Of a DNA stretch of 64,000 nucleotides, positions 32,878-48,305 are shown one piece after another. The notes beneath the pieces are model-generated. The model did not search any database. It was not told the DNA's origin and was given only the letters and a program-made list of their open reading frames with translations. The translations under genes and the position numbers were made by a program. The DNA is taken from assembly GCA_037953625.1 (NCBI GenBank), contig CM075655.1:10434001-10498000 (forward strand), in the 5' to 3' direction. This stretch comes from Crotalaria pallida. Taxonomy: Eukaryota > Streptophyta > Magnoliopsida > Fabales > Fabaceae. How positions within the stretch are numbered: position 1 is the stretch's first letter; each line of letters starts with the position of its first letter.

Positions 32878-35800
32878 GGGAATTAAGAATAACAAGATTG
32901 GTAGCTCAAAACATAAATTCCACCGTTGGATGTGAAGTGGAATATGTGAGGAATCTTGCTTTAAAATTTGAGGAAGATCCAACGGGTAACGAAGAAGTTA
33001 TGGCCTTTCAAAGTATTGAAAAATGCTTGATTCAGCACATTAATCGATTAATCTATAGGTTAATCGATTAATGACAGAATGAGGTGCAAAAATTAATCGA
33101 TTAATCACTAGCAAATTGATTAAGGCCAGAAGGGGTGCAAAAAATTAATCGATTAAGGCTACTGCTGATCTTTGGCCAATTTTCAAGGGGTTAATCGATT
33201 AACTTGGGTGTTAATCGATTAACCCGACCTGCTGGTGAAAAAAAATTAAAGCAATCACACACAAATTTTTAGCCAAGTTCGTTTCTTTCTCTCCTCTCTC
33301 TCCTAGGGCACAAAATTTAATCACTCAAATTAATCAAGTCTCAAGCAAATCACACCAAATCCATCATCAAATCTCCTTCCTTCTCAACTCCAAGTAAGTG
33401 CCCAAGTTCTTAATTCCCTCTTTCTCTCTCTTATGGTTCGATTTTCTCCCTCCCTCTTGCTCCCATGAAGCTTCAATCTTCAAGCTAGAAAACTCTAGTT
33501 GGGTTTGTGGATTCTCTCAAGTTCTAGGGCAAAGCTTAACAATTTGTTTTGTTATTATATTGGAATTAGGTTCCTCCCTCTTCTTTTGAGTTGTGGCTAA
33601 TTTCTCAAGTGTCTATCAAGCACAAACTCTCTCCCTCTCACTAAGAACTTGAGGTAAGGAGGTTTGTGTTACCATACTCTAGGGGGTAGGTTATATTGTG
33701 TATATATTGGGTTGCTAGGAGATTTGTGTTAGTTAGGATAAAGAACCCTAGGGTAGTTAATAATATGCTAAAATGTGATTATGCATAAAAGTGTAGTGAT
33801 ATGTGTAACACCTAGGATTATTACCCTTAAAACCCCATCATTTAAAAATATGAACTTAAAAATTCCTTTTTATTTTAATAAAATCAACCGTCAAACGGAC
33901 GGAGTTTCGTTTGAAATTCGGACTTATCCAAAATTTCACCTGTGAAAACATTTATCAAATAAACATTCAGTAGCCAGCAGGGCATACATCAAGAATATAT
34001 TTGCATCATAACAAGGCCCAAAGGCTCAAAATTATAAATTCCATATCAGAGTTAAAAGTAGCAGCGAAACACCAAGTTAGAAATATACGTTCAAAGACCC
34101 TAAACTTTTTAACAAAAGAGATATATCCTAAGCCTCGCTCAAAAAGTATATACAACACATTTACATCAAAATGATATAGGAGGCTTAGGTCCAGTGTCAT
34201 ATCCTATCCCCTAACACCCCTACTATCCCTGTAAGGGATAGTAATCCTGCTCGGCCGAATCTGGTGTATGCTCCAGCTCAGTACCTGAAAAATGGTATGG
34301 AGGTGAGCACTACACAATAAAGTAGGAATAGCAGTTTCTCATATGACATAATAACCGACCAAGCCAAACACATATATCTCAAATATTTCACATAGTCATT
34401 CACATATGGAAACAATAGTACAAACAAATGCCGACAATTCTTTTATCTCTATACCTTTAACTTTTCTTTCTAACCAACTCATCCTTATTCTCTAATTTAT
34501 CATGCTACAGGTCTACTTTATTTCCCACTGTTTTAACCTTTTATCGCGTCGGGTCGGTGACAACCTCGCATTATTGAATATAATTGATCGCGCTGGGTCG
34601 ATGAGACCTTCTCATTTATTGAATATAAATGATCGCGCGGGGTCGATGAAACCTTCGCATTATTATGTTTTATTATCGCGCTGGTTGATATGACCTTCGC
34701 ATATCGCGCTGGGTACATATACCTTCGCATTATTATGTGTCATTATCGCGCTGGGTGATATGACCTTTGCATATCGCGCTGGGTACATATACCTTCGCAT
34801 TATTAAGTTTTATTATCACGTTGGGTGATATGACCTTCGCATATCGCGCTGGGTACATATAGCTTCGCATTATTAAATATAAATGATCGCGTTGGGTCGA
34901 TAAGACCTTCGCATAATTATGTTTTATTATCGCGCTGGGTCCATATACCTTCGCATTATTATTGTTTTCTTATCGCGCTGGGTGATATGACCTTCGCATA
35001 TTGCGCTGGGTACATATACCTTCGCATTATTGAATTTATTTCATCGCGCTGGGTCACCGTGACCTTCGCAACATAAATTCTAAATGGTCGCGCTGGGTCT
35101 TTATGACCTTCGCTTTTATTAAATTTCATTCCTTTATTCAGTCATAATTCCCTCTCCACTCCTTCACATCACCTTTTCTAACCATCACCCCCTTTTCTCT
35201 AATCTCTTAATCAATTCACTTTCCCCGTATTATCAACACTAATCCCCTTCATTTATTTCCATAATCAATTATTCATTTAGTCACTTGGCCATCAACTCAT
35301 CATTAAACAACTTAGCATCATCACCAACAATTCCACAATATACACTTAAATTCAAACATACACATATTCAGAAATATTCACATATACGCAGCATCATGAT
35401 TAATTAAATTCCACAATTTCGATTCTATAATCATTACTAATGTTCACTACCCATATGGTTTTATGCCCTATTAACACTTAACTCTTAGCAAGTATTATAT
35501 ACATACTAGAAACTCACCCCTAAATTAAGGTAGTACTCACTCCTTACCTCAAAATATTAGGAGATAGAGTGATTTCCCCACTTGCTCTTAAGCTTAAGCT
35601 TTTCCACCAAGGAGCTAACACCCAAAAGAATGTGAATATAACTTGGAGCTTGATAGGAATATGATTGTTGATGAGGGTGATGATTATCTCTGTTTCTTGG
35701 ATGAATATTGATGAGAAGCAAAACCCTAGAGGAGAGAGAGAAGTTCGAACTATAGAGAAAGAAGAGGAAGGATCCCTTGGCTTAGATCACATACTTGGAG

Positions 35801-36734
35801 TTAAGAAGAAAGATTATTGTTGATGAAGAGGATGGAAACCCCTTTGCTTCTTGGTTGAGTTGGTGATGAACGAATGATCGAGGCCGTACCCGATCAAAAT
35901 AAAAGGTGTTTATTCTGTAGTACTAGGAAGGAGATCCTAGGTCGTTTCCCAGCGAATATCGGTCTAGGCAAAGTATCAAACACGTAGTGTGCAGCAAAAT
36001 GGGGGGGTTTTTGTGTGTGACAAATGTGAAGAACAAAACACAAACAGAATATAAAAACTAAGAAAATCAGAAACAAAAGCGGGCAAACCCCTTTGGTTAC
36101 GTACACTACTCAATCCTAGCTCACTAAAGATCGATTCCTCTCCTCTCCTCTGTCCAACTCGTGATAACCAAATACTAAGCGAAAATTCAGTTATCACTCC
36201 AAACCCTAACTTCTAATTAAGCATCAGAAACCAGAATTGGAGTTTTTACGAGTTAATACAAATTAAGCATTTATATTCATGTATTATCTCTACGAAATGG
36301 AATTAAGCAAACCACTACACATCGATAAACATGAAAACAGAGAAGAGAAAACGAAATTGCATTAATAACAAGAGCTCAAGAGTAGATAATACAATACCAA
36401 AGGGATTAACCCTTGAAGTCTAGCCTTCCATGGCCATAAATGAAGAAAAACGAGTAGAAATGGGGAAGAACAAAACCCTAGCAGCCACCACCACTTGGGA
36501 GAGCCAAGAGAGAAGTTCTAACCTAGAGAGAGAGTGAGAAATCTGAAAATGGGAGTGTGTCTTGGGGGTTACACGAATTTCCCCTCTTTAGTCATGAAAA
36601 TGGGCCTAAAACATGGGCCCAAGTCCTAAGAAACACTATTCTAAAAATTACAATTAAAAAGGGACCTAAATGCAAATTACAATCTTCACTTCAATGCTTC
36701 AATCTTCATTTCCAAACATCCCAAAGTGTCCTTG
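32878..36734 (+). repeat. array unit 3
   Basis: First unit with A at unit position 2425 (35302), the state kept in all later units; otherwise as unit 2. Confidence 0.95.
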
Positions 36735-39700
36735 GGGAATTAAGAATAACAAGATTGGTAGCTCAAAACATAAATTCCACCGTTGGATGTGAAGTGGAAT
36801 ATGTGAGGAATCTTGCTTTAAAATTTGAGGAAGATCCAACGGGTAACGAAGAAGTTATGGCCTTTCAAAGTATTGAAAAATGCTTGATTCAGCACATTAA
36901 TCGATTAATCTATAGGTTAATCGATTAATGACAGAATGAGGTGCAAAAATTAATCGATTAATCACTAGCAAATTGATTAAGGCCAGAAGGGGTGCAAAAA
37001 ATTAATCGATTAAGGCTACTGCTGATCTTTGGCCAATTTTCAAGGGGTTAATCGATTAACTTGGGTGTTAATCGATTAACCCGACCTGCTGGTGAAAAAA
37101 AATTAAAGCAATCACACACAAATTTTTAGCCAAGTTCGTTTCTTTCTCTCCTCTCTCTCCTAGGGCACAAAATTTAATCACTCAAATTAATCAAGTCTCA
37201 AGCAAATCACACCAAATCCATCATCAAATCTCCTTCCTTCTCAACTCCAAGTAAGTGCCCAAGTTCTTAATTCCCTCTTTCTCTCTCTTATGGTTCGATT
37301 TTCTCCCTCCCTCTTGCTCCCATGAAGCTTCAATCTTCAAGCTAGAAAACTCTAGTTGGGTTTGTGGATTCTCTCAAGTTCTAGGGCAAAGCTTAACAAT
37401 TTGTTTTGTTATTATATTGGAATTAGGTTCCTCCCTCTTCTTTTGAGTTGTGGCTAATTTCTCAAGTGTCTATCAAGCACAAACTCTCTCCCTCTCACTA
37501 AGAACTTGAGGTAAGGAGGTTTGTGTTACCATACTCTAGGGGGTAGGTTATATTGTGTATATATTGGGTTGCTAGGAGATTTGTGTTAGTTAGGATAAAG
37601 AACCCTAGGGTAGTTAATAATATGCTAAAATGTGATTATGCATAAAAGTGTAGTGATATGTGTAACACCTAGGATTATTACCCTTAAAACCCCATCATTT
37701 AAAAATATGAACTTAAAAATTCCTTTTTATTTTAATAAAATCAACCGTCAAACGGACGGAGTTTCGTTTGAAATTCGGACTTATCCAAAATTTCACCTGT
37801 GAAAACATTTATCAAATAAACATTCAGTAGCCAGCAGGGCATACATCAAGAATATATTTGCATCATAACAAGGCCCAAAGGCTCAAAATTATAAATTCCA
37901 TATCAGAGTTAAAAGTAGCAGCGAAACACCAAGTTAGAAATATACGTTCAAAGACCCTAAACTTTTTAACAAAAGAGATATATCCTAAGCCTCGCTCAAA
38001 AAGTATATACAACACATTTACATCAAAATGATATAGGAGGCTTAGGTCCAGTGTCATATCCTATCCCCTAACACCCCTACTATCCCTGTAAGGGATAGTA
38101 ATCCTGCTCGGCCGAATCTGGTGTATGCTCCAGCTCAGTACCTGAAAAATGGTATGGAGGTGAGCACTACACAATAAAGTAGGAATAGCAGTTTCTCATA
38201 TGACATAATAACCGACCAAGCCAAACACATATATCTCAAATATTTCACATAGTCATTCACATATGGAAACAATAGTACAAACAAATGCCGACAATTCTTT
38301 TATCTCTATACCTTTAACTTTTCTTTCTAACCAACTCATCCTTATTCTCTAATTTATCATGCTACAGGTCTACTTTATTTCCCACTGTTTTAACCTTTTA
38401 TCGCGTCGGGTCGGTGACAACCTCGCATTATTGAATATAATTGATCGCGCTGGGTCGATGAGACCTTCTCATTTATTGAATATAAATGATCGCGCGGGGT
38501 CGATGAAACCTTCGCATTATTATGTTTTATTATCGCGCTGGTTGATATGACCTTCGCATATCGCGCTGGGTACATATACCTTCGCATTATTATGTGTCAT
38601 TATCGCGCTGGGTGATATGACCTTTGCATATCGCGCTGGGTACATATACCTTCGCATTATTAAGTTTTATTATCACGTTGGGTGATATGACCTTCGCATA
38701 TCGCGCTGGGTACATATAGCTTCGCATTATTAAATATAAATGATCGCGTTGGGTCGATAAGACCTTCGCATAATTATGTTTTATTATCGCGCTGGGTCCA
38801 TATACCTTCGCATTATTATTGTTTTCTTATCGCGCTGGGTGATATGACCTTCGCATATTGCGCTGGGTACATATACCTTCGCATTATTGAATTTATTTCA
38901 TCGCGCTGGGTCACCGTGACCTTCGCAACATAAATTCTAAATGGTCGCGCTGGGTCTTTATGACCTTCGCTTTTATTAAATTTCATTCCTTTATTCAGTC
39001 ATAATTCCCTCTCCACTCCTTCACATCACCTTTTCTAACCATCACCCCCTTTTCTCTAATCTCTTAATCAATTCACTTTCCCCGTATTATCAACACTAAT
39101 CCCCTTCATTTATTTCCATAATCAATTATTCATTTAGTCACTTGGCCATCAACTCATCATTAAACAACTTAGCATCATCACCAACAATTCCACAATATAC
39201 ACTTAAATTCAAACATACACATATTCAGAAATATTCACATATACGCAGCATCATGATTAATTAAATTCCACAATTTCGATTCTATAATCATTACTAATGT
39301 TCACTACCCATATGGTTTTATGCCCTATTAACACTTAACTCTTAGCAAGTATTATATACATACTAGAAACTCACCCCTAAATTAAGGTAGTACTCACTCC
39401 TTACCTCAAAATATTAGGAGATAGAGTGATTTCCCCACTTGCTCTTAAGCTTAAGCTTTTCCACCAAGGAGCTAACACCCAAAAGAATGTGAATATAACT
39501 TGGAGCTTGATAGGAATATGATTGTTGATGAGGGTGATGATTATCTCTGTTTCTTGGATGAATATTGATGAGAAGCAAAACCCTAGAGGAGAGAGAGAAG
39601 TTCGAACTATAGAGAAAGAAGAGGAAGGATCCCTTGGCTTAGATCACATACTTGGAGTTAAGAAGAAAGATTATTGTTGATGAAGAGGATGGAAACCCCT

Positions 39701-40591
39701 TTGCTTCTTGGTTGAGTTGGTGATGAACGAATGATCGAGGCCGTACCCGATCAAAATAAAAGGTGTTTATTCTGTAGTACTAGGAAGGAGATCCTAGGTC
39801 GTTTCCCAGCGAATATCGGTCTAGGCAAAGTATCAAACACGTAGTGTGCAGCAAAATGGGGGGGTTTTTGTGTGTGACAAATGTGAAGAACAAAACACAA
39901 ACAGAATATAAAAACTAAGAAAATCAGAAACAAAAGCGGGCAAACCCCTTTGGTTACGTACACTACTCAATCCTAGCTCACTAAAGATCGATTCCTCTCC
40001 TCTCCTCTGTCCAACTCGTGATAACCAAATACTAAGCGAAAATTCAGTTATCACTCCAAACCCTAACTTCTAATTAAGCATCAGAAACCAGAATTGGAGT
40101 TTTTACGAGTTAATACAAATTAAGCATTTATATTCATGTATTATCTCTACGAAATGGAATTAAGCAAACCACTACACATCGATAAACATGAAAACAGAGA
40201 AGAGAAAACGAAATTGCATTAATAACAAGAGCTCAAGAGTAGATAATACAATACCAAAGGGATTAACCCTTGAAGTCTAGCCTTCCATGGCCATAAATGA
40301 AGAAAAACGAGTAGAAATGGGGAAGAACAAAACCCTAGCAGCCACCACCACTTGGGAGAGCCAAGAGAGAAGTTCTAACCTAGAGAGAGAGTGAGAAATC
40401 TGAAAATGGGAGTGTGTCTTGGGGGTTACACGAATTTCCCCTCTTTAGTCATGAAAATGGGCCTAAAACATGGGCCCAAGTCCTAAGAAACACTATTCTA
40501 AAAATTACAATTAAAAAGGGACCTAAATGCAAATTACAATCTTCACTTCAATGCTTCAATCTTCATTTCCAAACATCCCAAAGTGTCCTTG
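36735..40591 (+). repeat. array unit 4
   Basis: No difference from unit 3 noticed. Confidence 0.95.
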
Positions 40592-43500
40592 GGGAATTAA
40601 GAATAACAAGATTGGTAGCTCAAAACATAAATTCCACCGTTGGATGTGAAGTGGAATATGTGAGGAATCTTGCTTTAAAATTTGAGGAAGATCCAACGGG
40701 TAACGAAGAAGTTATGGCCTTTCAAAGTATTGAAAAATGCTTGATTCAGCACATTAATCGATTAATCTATAGGTTAATCGATTAATGACAGAATGAGGTG
40801 CAAAAATTAATCGATTAATCACTAGCAAATTGATTAAGGCCAGAAGGGGTGCAAAAAATTAATCGATTAAGGCTACTGCTGATCTTTGGCCAATTTTCAA
40901 GGGGTTAATCGATTAACTTGGGTGTTAATCGATTAACCCGACCTGCTGGTGAAAAAAAATTAAAGCAATCACACACAAATTTTTAGCCAAGTTCGTTTCT
41001 TTCTCTCCTCTCTCTCCTAGGGCACAAAATTTAATCACTCAAATTAATCAAGTCTCAAGCAAATCACACCAAATCCATCATCAAATCTCCTTCCTTCTCA
41101 ACTCCAAGTAAGTGCCCAAGTTCTTAATTCCCTCTTTCTCTCTCTTATGGTTCGATTTTCTCCCTCCCTCTTGCTCCCATGAAGCTTCAATCTTCAAGCT
41201 AGAAAACTCTAGTTGGGTTTGTGGATTCTCTCAAGTTCTAGGGCAAAGCTTAACAATTTGTTTTGTTATTATATTGGAATTAGGTTCCTCCCTCTTCTTT
41301 TGAGTTGTGGCTAATTTCTCAAGTGTCTATCAAGCACAAACTCTCTCCCTCTCACTAAGAACTTGAGGTAAGGAGGTTTGTGTTACCATACTCTAGGGGG
41401 TAGGTTATATTGTGTATATATTGGGTTGCTAGGAGATTTGTGTTAGTTAGGATAAAGAACCCTAGGGTAGTTAATAATATGCTAAAATGTGATTATGCAT
41501 AAAAGTGTAGTGATATGTGTAACACCTAGGATTATTACCCTTAAAACCCCATCATTTAAAAATATGAACTTAAAAATTCCTTTTTATTTTAATAAAATCA
41601 ACCGTCAAACGGACGGAGTTTCGTTTGAAATTCGGACTTATCCAAAATTTCACCTGTGAAAACATTTATCAAATAAACATTCAGTAGCCAGCAGGGCATA
41701 CATCAAGAATATATTTGCATCATAACAAGGCCCAAAGGCTCAAAATTATAAATTCCATATCAGAGTTAAAAGTAGCAGCGAAACACCAAGTTAGAAATAT
41801 ACGTTCAAAGACCCTAAACTTTTTAACAAAAGAGATATATCCTAAGCCTCGCTCAAAAAGTATATACAACACATTTACATCAAAATGATATAGGAGGCTT
41901 AGGTCCAGTGTCATATCCTATCCCCTAACACCCCTACTATCCCTGTAAGGGATAGTAATCCTGCTCGGCCGAATCTGGTGTATGCTCCAGCTCAGTACCT
42001 GAAAAATGGTATGGAGGTGAGCACTACACAATAAAGTAGGAATAGCAGTTTCTCATATGACATAATAACCGACCAAGCCAAACACATATATCTCAAATAT
42101 TTCACATAGTCATTCACATATGGAAACAATAGTACAAACAAATGCCGACAATTCTTTTATCTCTATACCTTTAACTTTTCTTTCTAACCAACTCATCCTT
42201 ATTCTCTAATTTATCATGCTACAGGTCTACTTTATTTCCCACTGTTTTAACCTTTTATCGCGTCGGGTCGGTGACAACCTCGCATTATTGAATATAATTG
42301 ATCGCGCTGGGTCGATGAGACCTTCTCATTTATTGAATATAAATGATCGCGCGGGGTCGATGAAACCTTCGCATTATTATGTTTTATTATCGCGCTGGTT
42401 GATATGACCTTCGCATATCGCGCTGGGTACATATACCTTCGCATTATTATGTGTCATTATCGCGCTGGGTGATATGACCTTTGCATATCGCGCTGGGTAC
42501 ATATACCTTCGCATTATTAAGTTTTATTATCACGTTGGGTGATATGACCTTCGCATATCGCGCTGGGTACATATAGCTTCGCATTATTAAATATAAATGA
42601 TCGCGTTGGGTCGATAAGACCTTCGCATAATTATGTTTTATTATCGCGCTGGGTCCATATACCTTCGCATTATTATTGTTTTCTTATCGCGCTGGGTGAT
42701 ATGACCTTCGCATATTGCGCTGGGTACATATACCTTCGCATTATTGAATTTATTTCATCGCGCTGGGTCACCGTGACCTTCGCAACATAAATTCTAAATG
42801 GTCGCGCTGGGTCTTTATGACCTTCGCTTTTATTAAATTTCATTCCTTTATTCAGTCATAATTCCCTCTCCACTCCTTCACATCACCTTTTCTAACCATC
42901 ACCCCCTTTTCTCTAATCTCTTAATCAATTCACTTTCCCCGTATTATCAACACTAATCCCCTTCATTTATTTCCATAATCAATTATTCATTTAGTCACTT
43001 GGCCATCAACTCATCATTAAACAACTTAGCATCATCACCAACAATTCCACAATATACACTTAAATTCAAACATACACATATTCAGAAATATTCACATATA
43101 CGCAGCATCATGATTAATTAAATTCCACAATTTCGATTCTATAATCATTACTAATGTTCACTACCCATATGGTTTTATGCCCTATTAACACTTAACTCTT
43201 AGCAAGTATTATATACATACTAGAAACTCACCCCTAAATTAAGGTAGTACTCACTCCTTACCTCAAAATATTAGGAGATAGAGTGATTTCCCCACTTGCT
43301 CTTAAGCTTAAGCTTTTCCACCAAGGAGCTAACACCCAAAAGAATGTGAATATAACTTGGAGCTTGATAGGAATATGATTGTTGATGAGGGTGATGATTA
43401 TCTCTGTTTCTTGGATGAATATTGATGAGAAGCAAAACCCTAGAGGAGAGAGAGAAGTTCGAACTATAGAGAAAGAAGAGGAAGGATCCCTTGGCTTAGA

Positions 43501-44448
43501 TCACATACTTGGAGTTAAGAAGAAAGATTATTGTTGATGAAGAGGATGGAAACCCCTTTGCTTCTTGGTTGAGTTGGTGATGAACGAATGATCGAGGCCG
43601 TACCCGATCAAAATAAAAGGTGTTTATTCTGTAGTACTAGGAAGGAGATCCTAGGTCGTTTCCCAGCGAATATCGGTCTAGGCAAAGTATCAAACACGTA
43701 GTGTGCAGCAAAATGGGGGGGTTTTTGTGTGTGACAAATGTGAAGAACAAAACACAAACAGAATATAAAAACTAAGAAAATCAGAAACAAAAGCGGGCAA
43801 ACCCCTTTGGTTACGTACACTACTCAATCCTAGCTCACTAAAGATCGATTCCTCTCCTCTCCTCTGTCCAACTCGTGATAACCAAATACTAAGCGAAAAT
43901 TCAGTTATCACTCCAAACCCTAACTTCTAATTAAGCATCAGAAACCAGAATTGGAGTTTTTACGAGTTAATACAAATTAAGCATTTATATTCATGTATTA
44001 TCTCTACGAAATGGAATTAAGCAAACCACTACACATCGATAAACATGAAAACAGAGAAGAGAAAACGAAATTGCATTAATAACAAGAGCTCAAGAGTAGA
44101 TAATACAATACCAAAGGGATTAACCCTTGAAGTCTAGCCTTCCATGGCCATAAATGAAGAAAAACGAGTAGAAATGGGGAAGAACAAAACCCTAGCAGCC
44201 ACCACCACTTGGGAGAGCCAAGAGAGAAGTTCTAACCTAGAGAGAGAGTGAGAAATCTGAAAATGGGAGTGTGTCTTGGGGGTTACACGAATTTCCCCTC
44301 TTTAGTCATGAAAATGGGCCTAAAACATGGGCCCAAGTCCTAAGAAACACTATTCTAAAAATTACAATTAAAAAGGGACCTAAATGCAAATTACAATCTT
44401 CACTTCAATGCTTCAATCTTCATTTCCAAACATCCCAAAGTGTCCTTG
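40592..44448 (+). repeat. array unit 5
   Basis: No difference from units 3 and 4 noticed; last unit with GT at unit positions 2014-2015. Confidence 0.95.
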
Positions 44449-47400
44449 GGGAATTAAGAATAACAAGATTGGTAGCTCAAAACATAAATTCCACCGTTGG
44501 ATGTGAAGTGGAATATGTGAGGAATCTTGCTTTAAAATTTGAGGAAGATCCAACGGGTAACGAAGAAGTTATGGCCTTTCAAAGTATTGAAAAATGCTTG
44601 ATTCAGCACATTAATCGATTAATCTATAGGTTAATCGATTAATGACAGAATGAGGTGCAAAAATTAATCGATTAATCACTAGCAAATTGATTAAGGCCAG
44701 AAGGGGTGCAAAAAATTAATCGATTAAGGCTACTGCTGATCTTTGGCCAATTTTCAAGGGGTTAATCGATTAACTTGGGTGTTAATCGATTAACCCGACC
44801 TGCTGGTGAAAAAAAATTAAAGCAATCACACACAAATTTTTAGCCAAGTTCGTTTCTTTCTCTCCTCTCTCTCCTAGGGCACAAAATTTAATCACTCAAA
44901 TTAATCAAGTCTCAAGCAAATCACACCAAATCCATCATCAAATCTCCTTCCTTCTCAACTCCAAGTAAGTGCCCAAGTTCTTAATTCCCTCTTTCTCTCT
45001 CTTATGGTTCGATTTTCTCCCTCCCTCTTGCTCCCATGAAGCTTCAATCTTCAAGCTAGAAAACTCTAGTTGGGTTTGTGGATTCTCTCAAGTTCTAGGG
45101 CAAAGCTTAACAATTTGTTTTGTTATTATATTGGAATTAGGTTCCTCCCTCTTCTTTTGAGTTGTGGCTAATTTCTCAAGTGTCTATCAAGCACAAACTC
45201 TCTCCCTCTCACTAAGAACTTGAGGTAAGGAGGTTTGTGTTACCATACTCTAGGGGGTAGGTTATATTGTGTATATATTGGGTTGCTAGGAGATTTGTGT
45301 TAGTTAGGATAAAGAACCCTAGGGTAGTTAATAATATGCTAAAATGTGATTATGCATAAAAGTGTAGTGATATGTGTAACACCTAGGATTATTACCCTTA
45401 AAACCCCATCATTTAAAAATATGAACTTAAAAATTCCTTTTTATTTTAATAAAATCAACCGTCAAACGGACGGAGTTTCGTTTGAAATTCGGACTTATCC
45501 AAAATTTCACCTGTGAAAACATTTATCAAATAAACATTCAGTAGCCAGCAGGGCATACATCAAGAATATATTTGCATCATAACAAGGCCCAAAGGCTCAA
45601 AATTATAAATTCCATATCAGAGTTAAAAGTAGCAGCGAAACACCAAGTTAGAAATATACGTTCAAAGACCCTAAACTTTTTAACAAAAGAGATATATCCT
45701 AAGCCTCGCTCAAAAAGTATATACAACACATTTACATCAAAATGATATAGGAGGCTTAGGTCCAGTGTCATATCCTATCCCCTAACACCCCTACTATCCC
45801 TGTAAGGGATAGTAATCCTGCTCGGCCGAATCTGGTGTATGCTCCAGCTCAGTACCTGAAAAATGGTATGGAGGTGAGCACTACACAATAAAGTAGGAAT
45901 AGCAGTTTCTCATATGACATAATAACCGACCAAGCCAAACACATATATCTCAAATATTTCACATAGTCATTCACATATGGAAACAATAGTACAAACAAAT
46001 GCCGACAATTCTTTTATCTCTATACCTTTAACTTTTCTTTCTAACCAACTCATCCTTATTCTCTAATTTATCATGCTACAGGTCTACTTTATTTCCCACT
46101 GTTTTAACCTTTTATCGCGTCGGGTCGGTGACAACCTCGCATTATTGAATATAATTGATCGCGCTGGGTCGATGAGACCTTCTCATTTATTGAATATAAA
46201 TGATCGCGCGGGGTCGATGAAACCTTCGCATTATTATGTTTTATTATCGCGCTGGTTGATATGACCTTCGCATATCGCGCTGGGTACATATACCTTCGCA
46301 TTATTATGTGTCATTATCGCGCTGGGTGATATGACCTTTGCATATCGCGCTGGGTACATATACCTTCGCATTATTAAGTTTTATTATCACGTTGGGTGAT
46401 ATGACCTTCGCATATCGCGCTGGGTACATATAGCTTCGCATTATTAAATATAAATGATCGCACTGGGTCGATAAGACCTTCGCATAATTATGTTTTATTA
46501 TCGCGCTGGGTCCATATACCTTCGCATTATTATTGTTTTCTTATCGCGCTGGGTGATATGACCTTCGCATATTGCGCTGGGTACATATACCTTCGCATTA
46601 TTGAATTTATTTCATCGCGCTGGGTCACCGTGACCTTCGCAACATAAATTCTAAATGGTCGCGCTGGGTCTTTATGACCTTCGCTTTTATTAAATTTCAT
46701 TCCTTTATTCAGTCATAATTCCCTCTCCACTCCTTCACATCACCTTTTCTAACCATCACCCCCTTTTCTCTAATCTCTTAATCAATTCACTTTCCCCGTA
46801 TTATCAACACTAATCCCCTTCATTTATTTCCATAATCAATTATTCATTTAGTCACTTGGCCATCAACTCATCATTAAACAACTTAGCATCATCACCAACA
46901 ATTCCACAATATACACTTAAATTCAAACATACACATATTCAGAAATATTCACATATACGCAGCATCATGATTAATTAAATTCCACAATTTCGATTCTATA
47001 ATCATTACTAATGTTCACTACCCATATGGTTTTATGCCCTATTAACACTTAACTCTTAGCAAGTATTATATACATACTAGAAACTCACCCCTAAATTAAG
47101 GTAGTACTCACTCCTTACCTCAAAATATTAGGAGATAGAGTGATTTCCCCACTTGCTCTTAAGCTTAAGCTTTTCCACCAAGGAGCTAACACCCAAAAGA
47201 ATGTGAATATAACTTGGAGCTTGATAGGAATATGATTGTTGATGAGGGTGATGATTATCTCTGTTTCTTGGATGAATATTGATGAGAAGCAAAACCCTAG
47301 AGGAGAGAGAGAAGTTCGAACTATAGAGAAAGAAGAGGAAGGATCCCTTGGCTTAGATCACATACTTGGAGTTAAGAAGAAAGATTATTGTTGATGAAGA

Positions 47401-48305
47401 GGATGGAAACCCCTTTGCTTCTTGGTTGAGTTGGTGATGAACGAATGATCGAGGCCGTACCCGATCAAAATAAAAGGTGTTTATTCTGTAGTACTAGGAA
47501 GGAGATCCTAGGTCGTTTCCCAGCGAATATCGGTCTAGGCAAAGTATCAAACACGTAGTGTGCAGCAAAATGGGGGGGTTTTTGTGTGTGACAAATGTGA
47601 AGAACAAAACACAAACAGAATATAAAAACTAAGAAAATCAGAAACAAAAGCGGGCAAACCCCTTTGGTTACGTACACTACTCAATCCTAGCTCACTAAAG
47701 ATCGATTCCTCTCCTCTCCTCTGTCCAACTCGTGATAACCAAATACTAAGCGAAAATTCAGTTATCACTCCAAACCCTAACTTCTAATTAAGCATCAGAA
47801 ACCAGAATTGGAGTTTTTACGAGTTAATACAAATTAAGCATTTATATTCATGTATTATCTCTACGAAATGGAATTAAGCAAACCACTACACATCGATAAA
47901 CATGAAAACAGAGAAGAGAAAACGAAATTGCATTAATAACAAGAGCTCAAGAGTAGATAATACAATACCAAAGGGATTAACCCTTGAAGTCTAGCCTTCC
48001 ATGGCCATAAATGAAGAAAAACGAGTAGAAATGGGGAAGAACAAAACCCTAGCAGCCACCACCACTTGGGAGAGCCAAGAGAGAAGTTCTAACCTAGAGA
48101 GAGAGTGAGAAATCTGAAAATGGGAGTGTGTCTTGGGGGTTACACGAATTTCCCCTCTTTAGTCATGAAAATGGGCCTAAAACATGGGCCCAAGTCCTAA
48201 GAAACACTATTCTAAAAATTACAATTAAAAAGGGACCTAAATGCAAATTACAATCTTCACTTCAATGCTTCAATCTTCATTTCCAAACATCCCAAAGTGT
48301 CCTTG
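44449..48305 (+). repeat. array unit 6
   Basis: Has AC at unit positions 2014-2015 (46462-46463), found in no other unit. Its C is shared with all later units; the A is private. Confidence 0.95.
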